Origin: Hamiltosporidium tvaerminnensis
Lineage: Eukaryota > Microsporidia > Dubosqiidae
Length of the DNA: 64,000 bases
Direction: 5' to 3'
Assembly: GCA_022605425.2 (NCBI GenBank)
Contig: JAKIMF020000001.1
Coordinates: forward strand, 1,986,501 to 2,050,500
A program made the position numbers and the translations under genes. Shown here in pieces: positions 1-11,888 of the stretch. The notes below the pieces were generated by a model. That model did no database searches, was not told the DNA's origin, and saw nothing but the letters and a program-made list of their open reading frames with translations. Each line of letters begins with the position of its first letter. Within the stretch, counting starts at the first letter, position 1.

Positions 1-2905
1 CCAGAATACATTTCTATCCTGGATATAGCAGAACACAGCTTCATTTCGTGGCCTAATATTCCCTCTCTTTAACCATCTTGAAGAGTCACTAACACTCACA
101 AGCTTATTTTCCCTTGCATTATATAACTTTATCTGGAGTTTTCGTTTTTCTATTTCGTTATATAGTTTTGCAAGTTGGCTTCTTTTAAACTTTTCTTAGT
201 GACTTCTTCTACCAACCTGTACTTTACTGTAAAGAAGCCTTTTATTAGTGCAAGATGGGTATTATTATTATTCTCCACCTTGAGGATTGCTGTTCGTCTA
301 GTTGATATTTCTTTACATTTTTCCAGACGATCCAAAAATTGCAGAAGCATATGTTCGCATCGCAACTCAACACTATTTAGGTCTTTCCAAGTTCTGTTCT
401 AGGAAGGTATAAACGCTCTTTACATCCTGAGTGAATATTTACCTTATTCCTAACCAATACCGCACGCACTGCATCATCTAACTTAAAGAAGTCAACCGGT
501 TGAAGTCGAAGTACTTCTATGTCATAGTTGATTAACGATATCGCATGTTGATTGATTGCAGAAAATAAATTTTTTGCGTTTAATCTAGTGTGACAAAGTC
601 TTTCAACTCTTGTTAAAAGTTTGCTTTGTACTTCTTCAAATGAGCTACGTGTTGGGATTCCTCTGCTATCTTCTATTATTCTTAAATATTTGTAAACACT
701 AACACCTTCTAGAAGAGTAGCAGTATCTTCACAACACGTATCATTTGTGGCTGACTTCTCTTTGTTAATCTCTAAGCCAATCACCTCTAAAAATTTCTTT
801 GCCTCGCCTGTCATAGCACTCAATGTGGAGCTGTCTTTTGCAAGGAGCTTAAGATCATCAATAAACAAGAGATGATTAGTAGAATGGGATTCTGCATCTG
901 TTTGTACTGTCACTTTTGTGTATTTTTCATTAAGCTTTCGGCTTAATGGATCCATACACAACACAAACAACAATAGTGACAAACTATCTCCTTATAGAAT
1001 CTCTCTTTCAATCTTCTTGCTCTGATTTTTTCAGGCCCTACTGATATATCAATTTTCTATTTTGATATAATTACCTTGATAAATTTCAGGATCAAATCAG
1101 TCAAATTATGGTTTTCAATGCATTGAGTTTAATAAGCATGATTTATTGAATCATAAGCTTTTTTAACATCAATTCATGTTGCCTTAAGATTATTTCCATA
1201 CACTTTATTTAAGGCAATATTTAGTAGAGCCTGCTCGTTCGCTCCCTGCACACTCTCAATGCTCCCAACTGGTTCTCTGCAAGCAACCCTCGCCTTTCCA
1301 CTTCAAGTTGAACGACCTTTGGTACACACTTTTTCGTTAACTTATAGAGGTTGGGCATACAAGTGATTGGCCTGTAGTCAGAGCCTCTTCGTGGAATTCC
1401 CTTCGGTATCAAATACGTAAGCCCGCAGTAAAACCAATCAGCTTGAGGTGTTCCTTCTAAACATATAACTTTCACAAAATCATAAAGATATTTGTGAAGA
1501 ATTGTAAGTTTCTTAGTGAAAAAATTGTAAATACCACTAATTCCAGCAGCTTTACAATAGGAAATCAATTAATGATACTCAAAAATTAATAAAGTGAAGG
1601 AAACGTGGTCGGATGATTATCTGATACAAATGGAATCAAATAATCATCGTACGTGACTGTATCATCATTTTTGTTCCAGATTGTCGACCAAAAACTTTCA
1701 ATTTCATCACGACTAACCACATACTCGGATTCCACACCCTCAGATAACCCACGATAAAATCGACCTTGGAAAAGCTCAAACATACGATTCTCTTTTCGGA
1801 ATTGCTTCCTACTTTCATGCATCGTAATTTTTTTCTCGTAAACATTCAAAGACTCATTCTTCTTAACTAAAGCCTCAGAAAGATCAGTTACGCTGCTCAA
1901 GTTTAAATTAAACTCTCGCATGATTTTCTTAAGGCTCTTCGTTTCCGAAGTGGAGAGCTTTTCCTGCTTACGAGCCTTCTCGAGAAGATCTTTGGAAAGT
2001 ACATGCTTAGAAATTTTACTTTCTATGTTTTCCTTCCAAGCGGATCTAGGCTTTTCTTTACGTGTTGCCTCGTCATAGCATATCTGCGCAGCTTGCATGA
2101 TATACGCGGCTTCCGTAATTGACTCAGGTACATGAGCTCCTGCATATTCACCGACTACTCGATAAATTAGATCCAGAACTTTACTATCAACCAATTCATT
2201 TGGATGTTTTCCAGTTCGGACCACCACTTTTCCAATTTCGTTCTCCGAGATTTCTTTGATTTTACTCAAGAATTTATCTCTCAGGTTTATGTACTCCGTG
2301 GTGTCGGTCAAGGTGCATGTATCAGCGAGAAAAGTGGCGATTCTACGTCGCTTACCATTCTCTTCTGATTTTACTTCCTTTCCCATCTCACTTTGCGCTA
2401 ATTTTTTTAACACTTCGAGAGTTTCAGTGCAGCCGAATTTCTCATTATAGTACCTGTGAAGCTCTGTCTAGCCATTTCTTGGCATTCTTTCAAACCTTGT
2501 CTGTACTGCAAAAAAAACAATTTGAGGCCATTCCTTCGGGTCGGCTGTTACGGAATCGAATATCGTCCGCAATGCCATTAGCCTGTTACCTTCCGGAATA
2601 GCTAGAGTACAGGGATTTGTCATGTCGTACGATGGTCTGCACGCAGAGACTTCAACCGAAGAGGGAACTGGTGCATTAGGCGAAGGTATGGTGTCAAGCC
2701 CACTATTTTGCATTTTACTGCATGTTTGGCTTGGTGGTGGAGGTGTTATTGTTGTGTAGGAGGAGGAAGGTAGGGGAATCGCCGGTGGGTGTAGCTTACA
2801 TTTTTGTATCTCACTATCACTCTTTTTCACCTCATCAGCGTCGTTTGCAGCCTTTATTTTGGTATTATTCGATATTTCGCTGCTAACATTTTTCTTTCTA
2901 CCCAT
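1..2905 (-). mobile_element. R4/R2-like non-LTR retrotransposon, copy A (degenerate, truncated by window edge)
   Basis: This minus-strand copy aligns along its whole length with the two complete copies further right. It runs from the ATG at 2905 down to the zinc-finger region at base 1, so roughly the last 860 bases of the element lie outside the window. The pol reading frame is broken: TAG replaces a Trp codon at 2468-2470, there are further stops and frame losses near 1570-1590 and 990-1220, and another near 366-376. Open pieces are 2468-2905 (Pro/Ser-rich N-terminal part), 1586-2413 (pre-RT region), 1221-1568 (RT fingers, DYRPITC), 377-982 (RT palm with FIDD) and 150-365. The stretch from about 556 to 1055 is identical by eye to the other copies while both sides differ at many positions. 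It is a pseudogene by sequence; the family assignment rests on the complete copies. Confidence 0.9.
2468..2905 (-). pseudogene. N-terminal part of retrotransposon polyprotein, copy A
   Basis: The first 138 or so residues begin MGRKKNVSSEISNNTK and are rich in Pro, Ser, Thr and charged residues (a PPPPSQTCSK stretch near residue 56), which suggests a disordered N-terminal region rather than a folded enzyme. In this copy an 8-T run on the sense strand keeps this part in frame with the following RT-containing part; the frame is cut by TAG at 2468-2470 where the other copies have TGG. It therefore shows that the N-terminal part and the RT part were once a single reading frame. No known domain is recognised. 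Confidence 0.75.
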
Positions 2906-3030
2906 AAAAGCGTTATAATACTAATTTTCAATTTTAAAAAATGAATAAAATATTTTTTTATAAAAAAAAACTCTTGAAAACATCAATAAATAATAAAACA
3001 ATTTTTGATAAATATCAAAGTATATAGTTT

Positions 3031-3563
3031 TTAATGCAATAAAAACGTGAACTTTTCATCTAAAACAGCCTGTATAATTATTTGTAGCAAAAATGCATTT
3101 GCTAATATAATAAAATGACAATACCAAAGGAAAAGATATTCAATATTTTTATTCTTTTTTATATATTTGTAAAATATAAATAGAATTACCAAATAGTTAA
3201 GGGAAAAAATTGTAATAAAAATATTTCCATAAGTAGAAGTTGCTGATAAAAACATAAAAATCGTATTTTGAAGGAAAAGCAAGAAAATGTATTATAACTT
3301 TAGCTTAAAAACCAACTGATAATGTTGTTTTTCATGGTGTAGTTCTCGATTCGAAATTTGAAGATTATTTTGTATAGCTAGGTTTTGGTTAAAAGATTTT
3401 TGGCGGTACGTTTGTTGGCTATTAGAAGAATTATTCCAAAATATATCATTGTTTATAACAATCTCGTAGGTGCGAGCAGAGTCACTTGATTTTGTTGGTA
3501 TGACACCAGTAATTGTATTTTCTATTCTATAGCTACATTAGGTCTCACATTATTCAAATTCAT
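3031..3563 (-). pseudogene. broken three-TM membrane protein, paralogue of 27292-27816
   Basis: The last 83 codons (3031-3282) encode hydrophobic segments containing FSLNYLVILFIFYKYI, clearly related to FSLYYMIILFIFYKYM in the intact protein at 27292-27816. Reading upstream in the same frame, an in-frame TAA lies where the paralogue has a sense codon just before the first TM segment. The frame before that stays open back to about 3545, with patches resembling the paralogue's Ser/Asn-rich N-terminus (SYR). A possible start, ATG-AAT as in the paralogue, is at 3561-3563 in another frame. So at least one stop and one frameshift are inferred; total length (533 b) is close to the intact gene (525 b). 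Confidence 0.6.
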
Positions 3564-5798
3564 ATTTTTATTGATGCCTAACGGTATTTATTTAAAATAA
3601 ATACATCACTGTCCAAAAAATCAATTTTGAATTTACTAAATAGAGTTTAAAATCTCTTTTTGATTGCAATTTTTTTTGATCAAAATGTCAAATAAAAGAT
3701 TGCATATAATTCTGTAGTAATGATTTATAATGGTTACTAATGCAAAAGAATTTTTTTCAAAAGTATAAAAAGCCAAAATATTATTTTATAAATGTTTTTT
3801 CGGATAGAAATAACGGATTGTTCGATAGATTTTTATTATTCTCTTATCCAGCTGTCCTTAGAGACCAAATAAATTTAATATTAAAGTTTAATTTTTTTTA
3901 AATATAGCAATAGCGACAAAAAATATCTATGAGTTGCATTATTAGTTGAAAAATACTTTTAAAATATTTAAACCCTAAATACACGTGAAAAGGCTAAATA
4001 ACTATAAATTAGATTTATATCGCATCGTTGCATCTTGAAACAGTTTTTACATCACCTTAAACTTTATTTATCTTAACTATCTTTATGCTGAAAGAGCCCT
4101 AACGGATAAATTCGAATTTTTTAAAAACGTTGAAAAAGCTACTATATTTAAAATATTTATACTGATCTCTTTTTATTGCTAAATTATATCTCAAAAGAAA
4201 AAAATATTTTGAGATTTCTTAAATTTTGGCTTATATGTTTATTTCTCTGTTCGATTAAAAATAAATGCCTAGCTTAGTAGCAAATTACTATCATTATATG
4301 CATTTTCATGGGTGTGGCATGACAAATATGTTTCTAATTAACGTTTAATTTTGCACTTCCAAGACAATCCTAGGCATTATGGGGTTTTATTATTATTTTA
4401 ATCTGTATATGTTGCATGGGACCGCTTAATTAAAGTTACACTTGTATTTTTTTTCATATTAGGATTTTAGAGATACACAGTTAAAAAAATAAGATAGACG
4501 AAAGATAAAAATAACTTCATGTTTTTTTTCGAATATATATTATAGTATATGCCAAGACTATATTTTTTGGATACCCAATTTATCGTTATACTTAATTAAA
4601 ATATCTTTTTTGAATTTTTATTTTTATTTATGATTTGTAGGTTTGACCCAACCTTGATATTTCGATTGTGTTACACCTACCATAAATTATTTATTAGTGT
4701 AGTTAAAAACGTTCAGAAAGTGAGATTTTATATATTTGGTCATGATTAAATTACTTCACTATCGAAATAGGTTAGTCACAAACAGAAAATCAAAGAATAT
4801 TTAAAATATGTGAGTCATTTTACTATCTTAAACCAGCAAATATGTTTGTGTGTATGCTGATCACGTTAACAACCGCGATTTATTCTTTTACTTCATATAA
4901 ATTCAAACATTTACATAATTTATACAAACTAATCCCATTTCGGTGATATTTTGGATTTATAACAGTTAATTTTTTATTTTCGAAAAACTAATATAAACAA
5001 CGCTCAACATATTGATATGTAGTTAAATTTAATACCATGGTAATTTAGTCTAATTTGAGCTATAAATTCATTTACTTCATGATGCAACTATCGTGATCCG
5101 TTTAAATAATAAGTCAAATTGAATTAAAGAAAAAACGACTATTCTCGTCTAAATTAACATTAAGCAAAAAAGATCATCTCTTTAGCTAAATAAAGACTTT
5201 TGTTCTTTTTAATTAATTGCATTCTCATTTTGTATGCAATCGTATATTGACAGCTTATAAAACGCTAATAAAAAATTTTTTCTTTGAACACTTAAAATCC
5301 GTGCATTGTAAATTATCATACATTTATTTACATAACTATAATGCCAATTTAAACAAAAAATTAAAAATCATATTAGAAATGTAGAGGGAATTCTTACATA
5401 TATTTTCTTACATCTTGTAGCTAGAAAGTCTAAAATCTTTTTGTATGCTTAACAACTGCTATTTCGAAAAATTAAAAACCACAAACAACTTTGAATTTAA
5501 TGTACCATATTTCAGTATCATTTCTATTTAATAACTTTTTTTAGACTTTTTGGTGAAAAAACGCTAAAAAGAGCTGAATAGGAAATGGCAAACCGGAAAA
5601 CATAAGACATAAAGGTATGGAATAAAAAGACTCAATAAAAGCAAGAATTTTACAAAGAATTAAAAATAGTAAAAATGTAAAAAACTAATAGCATTATGAC
5701 TTACTAGTGACCTCGATATTAATATAATACATTTTTATATTTCTTGATTAATCAAATTATTTATTACTATTTCAGGTTGCATAATTTAAATACCATAT
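3564..5798. other. AT-rich DNA without a supportable gene
   Basis: About 2.2 kb of very AT-rich sequence with frequent stops in all frames. No tRNA or rRNA signature and no recognisable transposon piece was seen by eye. Old, unrecognisable transposon remains are possible. Confidence 0.5.
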
Positions 5799-6107
5799 AT
5801 GTATTACTTATATCTTTCTTTTACATCAACAAACATTAAAATATATGTTTCATTATTGTTTATCTTAAACTATAATTCAATAGGTAATGAAGACTGTGTT
5901 TATAATAAAACAGTTTTCATACTTAGAAACTCTAATAAAATGAATAGGATTAAAAGGGAAATACATGCAAGAGTATTGCTAACTAATCACAAGCTACGCG
6001 TTTTTCTACATTCAAACGCGGCTAAAATCAAGCCAACTCTCTTTTATAATACAAAATTCAAGCTTAAGGCACCAAATTGGTTAAAGAAACTACATTTTTT
6101 AGATTAG
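5799..6107 (+). CDS. doubtful hypothetical protein, 102 aa
   Basis: An ATG-initiated frame of 102 codons. The N-terminal 30 residues are hydrophobic (YVSLLFILNY), like a signal or anchor segment, and the rest is basic (NRIKREIHARVLLTNHKLRV). No domain, family or upstream signal was recognised, and the surroundings are non-coding-like. A chance open frame is equally likely. Confidence 0.2.
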   Translation: MYYLYLSFTSTNIKIYVSLLFILNYNSIGNEDCVYNKTVFILRNSNKMNRIKREIHARVLLTNHKLRVFLHSNAAKIKPTLFYNTKFKLKAPNWLKKLHFLD

Positions 6108-7359
6108 AGCTTCTAGAAAGAATTACCTTGAGGAAATACAAACCTTTGTATTTACTACTTCGTGTAGTAACTGCTAAGTTTAATTAAATCGATCTTGCTT
6201 TCATAAAGATTTATCTACAGGAAAGGAACCAATTTGTTTTTAGAAATACAGAAAGATCCCAAAAAAAATTTCTGAGCAAGCTTAAACTGTTTTAGAAAAT
6301 ATCAAAGCTGAAAAAAATCATACACAATTTACATCTGTGTTTAAAGGATTGATTGGCTATAAGAATGCAAAAAATACGAAGCCGACAGAGAAATAATAGC
6401 TACTTACAGGCGTTCCGTGCCACATTGAGAATTCTTTTATCAGAACACACCCTTAATAAAGCCGAGAGAAATGTATTTGGGCTATGTAAAAGACCATGGG
6501 TAAAGAAAATAAAAAATTTAGATTAAGTTCAAGAGCTTCACAATTAATTTAAATAGAAGTGTTTAATCAAAGAAATCAAAAACGCAGGCTATGTAATCTT
6601 TGATTAGAAGTACTGTATTTTCGACGCAAATATATTATAAAGCTAAATAGATATGACAACATATAATACAACGGAAAAAGCATAGATTTATTGCATAAGA
6701 CCATAATAGTATGATTTAAATGTAGTTCATCTTAAAATTAACACGAGTAAAAATGTATATAGAACCCGGATTTTCTGTAATCAAATTTTTTTAGAAAATT
6801 ATACTTAGTCTAAATTAGATAGAATATAAAAATATCAATTTTGATGGCTTCAATTAAAAAATAGGTTGGTGTATATCATGTTTCAAAACTTACGATTTTA
6901 TAAAAAAAATTGAAAAAATCAATCATATCTGAGATTGTTCTTGAATGGCTTCATTATGAATAAATAAAAATATGATGTCAAACATTGGTTAATTCAGAAC
7001 GAAATTAAAGCTATGATTTAAAGTGCAGACGGAGTAATTATGGAATAAGTATCGAACAAATAGTTTGTTGGTGTATCAAATACGTTTTTTTCTAAATTAT
7101 TTTTACTGGGTGTGTTTAATAAACATCATGAGTTTGCTTTCCAACTGAGAGCAGAAGAATTCATGTTTTATACCTTTTCATAAAATAACTCAAGTCCTTT
7201 GACCAAATTCTTTATAAAGTTCAAAAAATGGCTTCTTGATAAAAAGTACTATAGGTTACCTGCTTTACTGTGAGCTTACGTATTTCATCTTAAAAAACAT
7301 GCTAAGCAAAGGTTCTTAGTTCCAACCGATCATTTGCAATCAAACCTCAATTTGATAAC
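6108..7359. other. AT-rich DNA without a supportable gene
   Basis: No convincing open frame. The right end passes into the decayed APE-type retrotransposon. An inverted pair of short motifs around GGTTTGATCGG / CCAACCGATCA (7322-7378) is present but could be chance. Confidence 0.4.
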
Positions 7360-10300
7360 ATATATAGGTTTGATCGGTCCCTTCTTGCATGGAGCAGAAT
7401 TGGCCTAGAGTATTCCTTGCTTATTGTAAGTAAGAACTAAAAGGAACTAGTTTTTCAGGCTTGGGCGTAAGGCTAACAAGCCACTCTTTAAAACCAACAT
7501 GCTACGAAACCCAAAAACGTAATATAACTCAGACGGAAAATTTTAAAAATAGATAACGTAGTTAAACAAAAAACCAAAATTCTACTTGTAACATAAAATA
7601 AGCGTTCCCTACATAGACTCGAGGCCCGGAGTGTATGTCTGATGTGATATCTCAACGTAATATCGTCATTGTAGGCCCACAAGAACTGGAATCGACAGGA
7701 AAAAGAAATGTGAATAAGAAGAGCATTTCACTCTACTATAGCTGTCACGAAAAACACCACCTACTGGGGACAGAATTCATGGTTTGAAACAAAATAAAAC
7801 CGCTTGTAATTGATTTTCAGAGCTACAAACCCAGGCAATCCAGAATCAAAATAAAAGAAAAAAAATTGAACTATATTATCCTCAATGCATATGCTCTCGC
7901 AGAAGATTCAACTGGGGAGGAAAAGAGGGCTTTTATGCTCTGGTAGGGAAAGTATATGAAGATTGTCCTAGAAAATACATTCGATTTCTGTTAGGAGACA
8001 TGGACGCAAAAATAGGAAAAGATTATGTCTGTAGCAGTATTAGAAATTATACTTTACATAAGGAGCATTCCGAAAATGGATTCCGACTAATTAATTTTGC
8101 AATAAGAGGAAATTTAATTTTGGGAACAGTTTTTTATCGTGGGAACATACACAAGGGTACTTAAACGACCCCGGACTAAGATACGGTCTACCGAATAGAT
8201 CATACACACATTATCAAACGTCACAAACCATCTTACAGTATATTAGATTACAATGCAGTGCAAATATCGATAGGGATTATTTCCTCCTTGTTGCACAACT
8301 AAGAGCAATAATCTCACACACCAGAAATCAAAAATGAACTAGTTCTGTTGGATATAACACCTGTATGTTAAAATATGAGAAAGGGAAGAAAATATATAAG
8401 TCAAAAACAACGAAATAGTTAGAGAACAGAGCAAAGAAGTTATATATGACATTAGAACATGCCTAAACATAATATAGTAGCAGTAGGCCGTGTATCCATT
8501 TGATTTAAGCGAAGTATTAAAAGAAATGAAGGGTTTGATGAGGAATGTGCAAGCATAACCAAGGCTAAGAATGAGGCCTACAACTTTCTGAAACAAAAAA
8601 ATGGTCTAGAGTAGATACTGAAATATATATAGATGGAGCAATAAGGAAAAGAGATACACCGAGCTAAGAAGAGAAAGTTCATGATGACGCAAATAGATCT
8701 CATTCAGAAATATAATACCAAACATTCAGCAGAGAAATGTTTAGAAAAGTAAATAATGCCAGGAAAGCTTTCATTCCCTGAACAAACAGCTGTGCAAGTA
8801 AAACTGGTGAGCCTAAAGAGGCATTCAAGGTTTATAATATATGGTCATGGCATTTTTGCGAACTACTGGATGAATGCGGAAATCAAGCAGACACAGACAA
8901 ATGTTTGACAAACTAGAAGATACTGGTAGCCATGAAGACACTGTGCCTTCTTATGAAGAAGTACATTAAGCCGTGGAAAAACCGAAAAATATTAAAGCCT
9001 CAAAACAGACTGAATTCATATGAATAGTTTAAAAACGCTAGTAGAAATTACATTAATGAGCTGACGCATTTACTTAGAGAGAGATGATAAGAAGAGAAAA
9101 TTTCTAAAGAATGGGGTACAAGTCTCGGCTTTTTGATTTACAAAAAAAGGTACACAAGAATCGTGAAAATTACCGAGTAATATCTCTTCCGAACATAACC
9201 TAAAAAGTTCTGTCTAGCGTTATTTTTACACGACTGTTATCTTGTGTAGAGAACATCATTGGAGCATACCAATGCAGGTTCCCGGTAAATATAAAGACAT
9301 CGGACCTGATTTATTCACCAAAACAAATTTTGGAAAAAAAATTGGAATATAAGATAAGTTTATCCACCTTTTTATAGACCGCAAGCAGCCATGATAAAGT
9401 CAATAGAAAAATGCTTTACAGAGCCATGAAAGAATTTAGTATTCCCCATAAATTGATAAGATTGACTAAAATGACAATTTCTGGATCAAATTGCAGAATC
9501 AGAGTACAGTCTACTCTGTCAGAACCGTTAGAACATTTAATAGTCTAGAGCAGGGACCTCACTGGCTGGCTACTTTATAATTAGGCTTTTGAGAAAGTAG
9601 TCCGTGATTCTGGCCTACAGATCAAAGTCTTGAATTTAACAAGCAAATTCAAATAATAACCTACGCTGAGGGTATTGATCTTATTGCAAGATCTGAAGCT
9701 AGTCAGCAAAGAGCGTTCATAGCCTTGGAATTTGCAGCCAAGAAGATGCACCTGATTATTAACATTCGCAAGACCAATAAATGACATTGAGTAATAGCCG
9801 AAGACTCCCTCAATTCAAGTTCAGAGATTATATCTTTAAACAGTAGAAGATTTGTCTATTTAGGATCTTGAATAGATCTAAACAACAGCAGCTCGCACGA
9901 ATTTTAAAGTAGAATTCAGGCAACGAACAAGTGCTATTAGTGTCCCTTCAAGCACTTTAAGTCTAAGCTCATCACTAGAAAGACAAAAGTCATGCTCTAC
10001 AAAACGCTGCTGCGAATTATTCTCATGTATGGATCAGAATCTTGGGGTGTGAAGAAGATTGATGAGCAAAAAAAAGCGGTGTTCGAAAGAAAAGTACTAA
10101 GACATATTTATGGACTTAAATAAGAAAATGGCAGGTGAGGGGAACGAAACAACAAGGAACACTACACCGAATTAAGGTATATGCCAATAGTAGATTTAGT
10201 CTGCCTGAACAGACTTCGCTGGGTAAGACACCTCCTAAGAATGAGAACATCGCATACCTTCTTAAGTTTCGAACCTTATACCAGTCGGAAAAGTAAAGGG

Positions 10301-10459
10301 GAAGACCGATAACTGGCTGGATTGATCAAATCAAAAGACGGAACGATTTCTGGGAGTAGAAGACTGGTGGAATATTGCGCTAGAAAAAGACTGGTGAGCT
10401 AAATTACTGAAGGAGGCCAGCTCGTAAAATTTTAGCACTGAGGATAAATAAATATAAAG
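7360..10459 (+). mobile_element. degenerate APE-type (RTE/CR1-like) non-LTR retrotransposon
   Basis: Plus-strand pieces in several frames reconstruct the order endonuclease, reverse transcriptase, C-terminal tail. Near 7740-8310 are patches typical of the exonuclease-endonuclease-phosphatase fold in such elements: a CHEKHHLLGTEFMV-like piece, NAYA..EDSTGEEKRAFYALVGKVYED, the GDMDAKIGK catalytic motif, and DRDYFLLVAQLRAI. Near 9150-9800 are RT patches (NYRVISLPN, ENIIGAYQC, MLYRAMKEFSIPHKLIRLTKMT). Near 9990-10400 is the usual C-terminal tail (MLYKTLLRIILMYGSESWGV; a GRPxxxWxDQ-like and LGVEDWW patch). It ends in a GATAAATAAATATAAA tail. Many stops and frameshifts show that it is dead. Similar elements are common in arthropods and other animals; the precise clade is uncertain. 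Confidence 0.8.
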
Positions 10460-10482
10460 TATGGAGTGATAACGGAGATAGT

Positions 10483-10968
10483 ATGGATAGAGATAGTAAT
10501 AGATTAGAGGTTTTTAGTGATAGAACTGGATTAGAGGGTGTTGGTGACAGTAATAGATTAGAGGTTGTTAGTAACAGTAATAGAATAGAGGGTGTTGATT
10601 ATAGTACTAATACCTTGCACCCTGTTAATACCAATACTACTTCTTTTACTCTTTGGAATAGCTTTGTCTTTGGTGACTGTAAATTATTTGAAATATTAAA
10701 ATATTTTAAAAGGGTATGGAATGTAGATATAAGTATGGTAACAATAAGAGATACTGTTATGTTTTGTACGGTTTATGATAATGAGAGGTTTAAAAATAAT
10801 TTAGAAAAATTTATAAGTGAATTGTGTTGTAAGAAAGAAGGTGAGGGTATTATTTACTGTGGTGTAGAGTTTTCGTTTGATATTGATGGTTATAACTTTC
10901 CTGAGGTAGTTGTTGAGTTTAGGAGAGAGAGAAGGGAGGTATTAGGATTTTATGAGAGTTATTGGTGA
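10483..10968 (+). CDS. hypothetical protein with N-terminal SNRLEV repeats, 161 aa
   Basis: An ATG-initiated frame of 161 codons that starts only about 25 bases after the retrotransposon tail. The N-terminal 45 residues are built from a degenerate repeat: DSNRLEVFSD, then DSNRLEVVSN, then NSNRIEGVDY, mirrored in the DNA as a minisatellite of GATAGTAATAGATTAGAGG-like units. The remainder (about residues 55-161) looks globular, with mixed hydrophobic and acidic stretches, four cysteines and a basic ERREV end; no transmembrane segment is obvious. G is higher on this strand than in the surrounding DNA. No family is recognised. It could be a real fast-evolving gene whose upstream region was invaded, or a chimaera made by the insertion. 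Confidence 0.5.
   Translation: MDRDSNRLEVFSDRTGLEGVGDSNRLEVVSNSNRIEGVDYSTNTLHPVNTNTTSFTLWNSFVFGDCKLFEILKYFKRVWNVDISMVTIRDTVMFCTVYDNERFKNNLEKFISELCCKKEGEGIIYCGVEFSFDIDGYNFPEVVVEFRRERREVLGFYESYW
10498..10610 (+). repeat. coding minisatellite
   Basis: Three or four imperfect units built on AGTAATAGATTAGAGG(T/G)T, alternating between 'GTTAGTG'- and 'GTGTTG'-type endings. They encode the SNRLEV repeats of the surrounding frame. The units stay in frame with each other (multiples of three). Confidence 0.6.
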
Positions 10969-11888
10969 TTTGTGAGACCATATAGGAAGTTAATAAGAAA
11001 GTTTAATGAATAGATTATGAGATGGGATATGTGTTAGTAAAGAGCTTAAACTCTTTGGTTCTTCCGTTCTTTTTTTTTTAATTTATATCTCAGAGTTTAT
11101 AATTTCCTTTTTATCTTTTTTTTTTGATTTTTAGTTATTTTTAGAACTTTGATATGTGTTTTATTGTTTTCATGACATTAGGAAATTCTATGTTTAATAT
11201 AGATGATTGCTTATACGGATTTAGGGAGGATAACCACATAAAAAACATCTAACTTTTTCGTATGAAAAAAACCACACAATTTTGCAGTTCATCTTTTCCT
11301 CATACAAATTTTATGAAATGGTCAAAGATTAGCCTGTTTATCATTCGTATCAAAAATCCAAGCAATAATTTACTTATAACCCATACATAAAAGTTACCAA
11401 GCAGATGCTTTTATTTATATGTGATTATCCCACATCCACCTTTAAATAAATTATTTTTTTTAAAAGAATGAAAACATTGATTTCCTACAAAAAGATAAAG
11501 TGTCAATATATTAGAAATTTCAAACGAAGAACATATTTATTACGAATAGTAAATTGTTTATATTATGAATAAGAAAAATTTGCTTTTGGTTACAGACCGT
11601 TTAATTTCAGCCCTTAAAATTTAATGAGACACACCTTAAAAAGGGTAACAAAGCTCCAAGTCACATATAGACTGTCTGTCATACATATTGAAAAGAAGTA
11701 GCTAATAAGAAATTTTAATAAATTTTATTAGAAAACTTATTATATCCATACTTCTGTTTTTTCTACAGATTAAATCTAAATATTGACTAAAAATGAAAAA
11801 TACCGTAAAATTTAAATTTAAATTCTTAAAACCTATAATTTACATATAATTTTAAAAGGCACAAATTTATTTAAATATTTTCGAAGCC
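10969..11888. other. intergenic region with a possible MITE
   Basis: No open frame of note. A pyrimidine-rich stretch (11050-11130) follows the stop of the upstream gene. It contains the candidate inverted-repeat element listed separately; otherwise AT-rich DNA. Confidence 0.4.
11223..11440. mobile_element. candidate MITE with terminal inverted repeats
   Basis: The left end reads GGAGGATAACCACATAAAAA and the right end, reverse-complemented, reads GTGGGATAATCACATATAAA, so the two ends form an imperfect inverted repeat about 215 bases apart. The same left-end motif recurs at 29633-29656 in a different context. The interior is non-coding. No clear target duplication was identified, so this is a tentative call. 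Confidence 0.35.
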
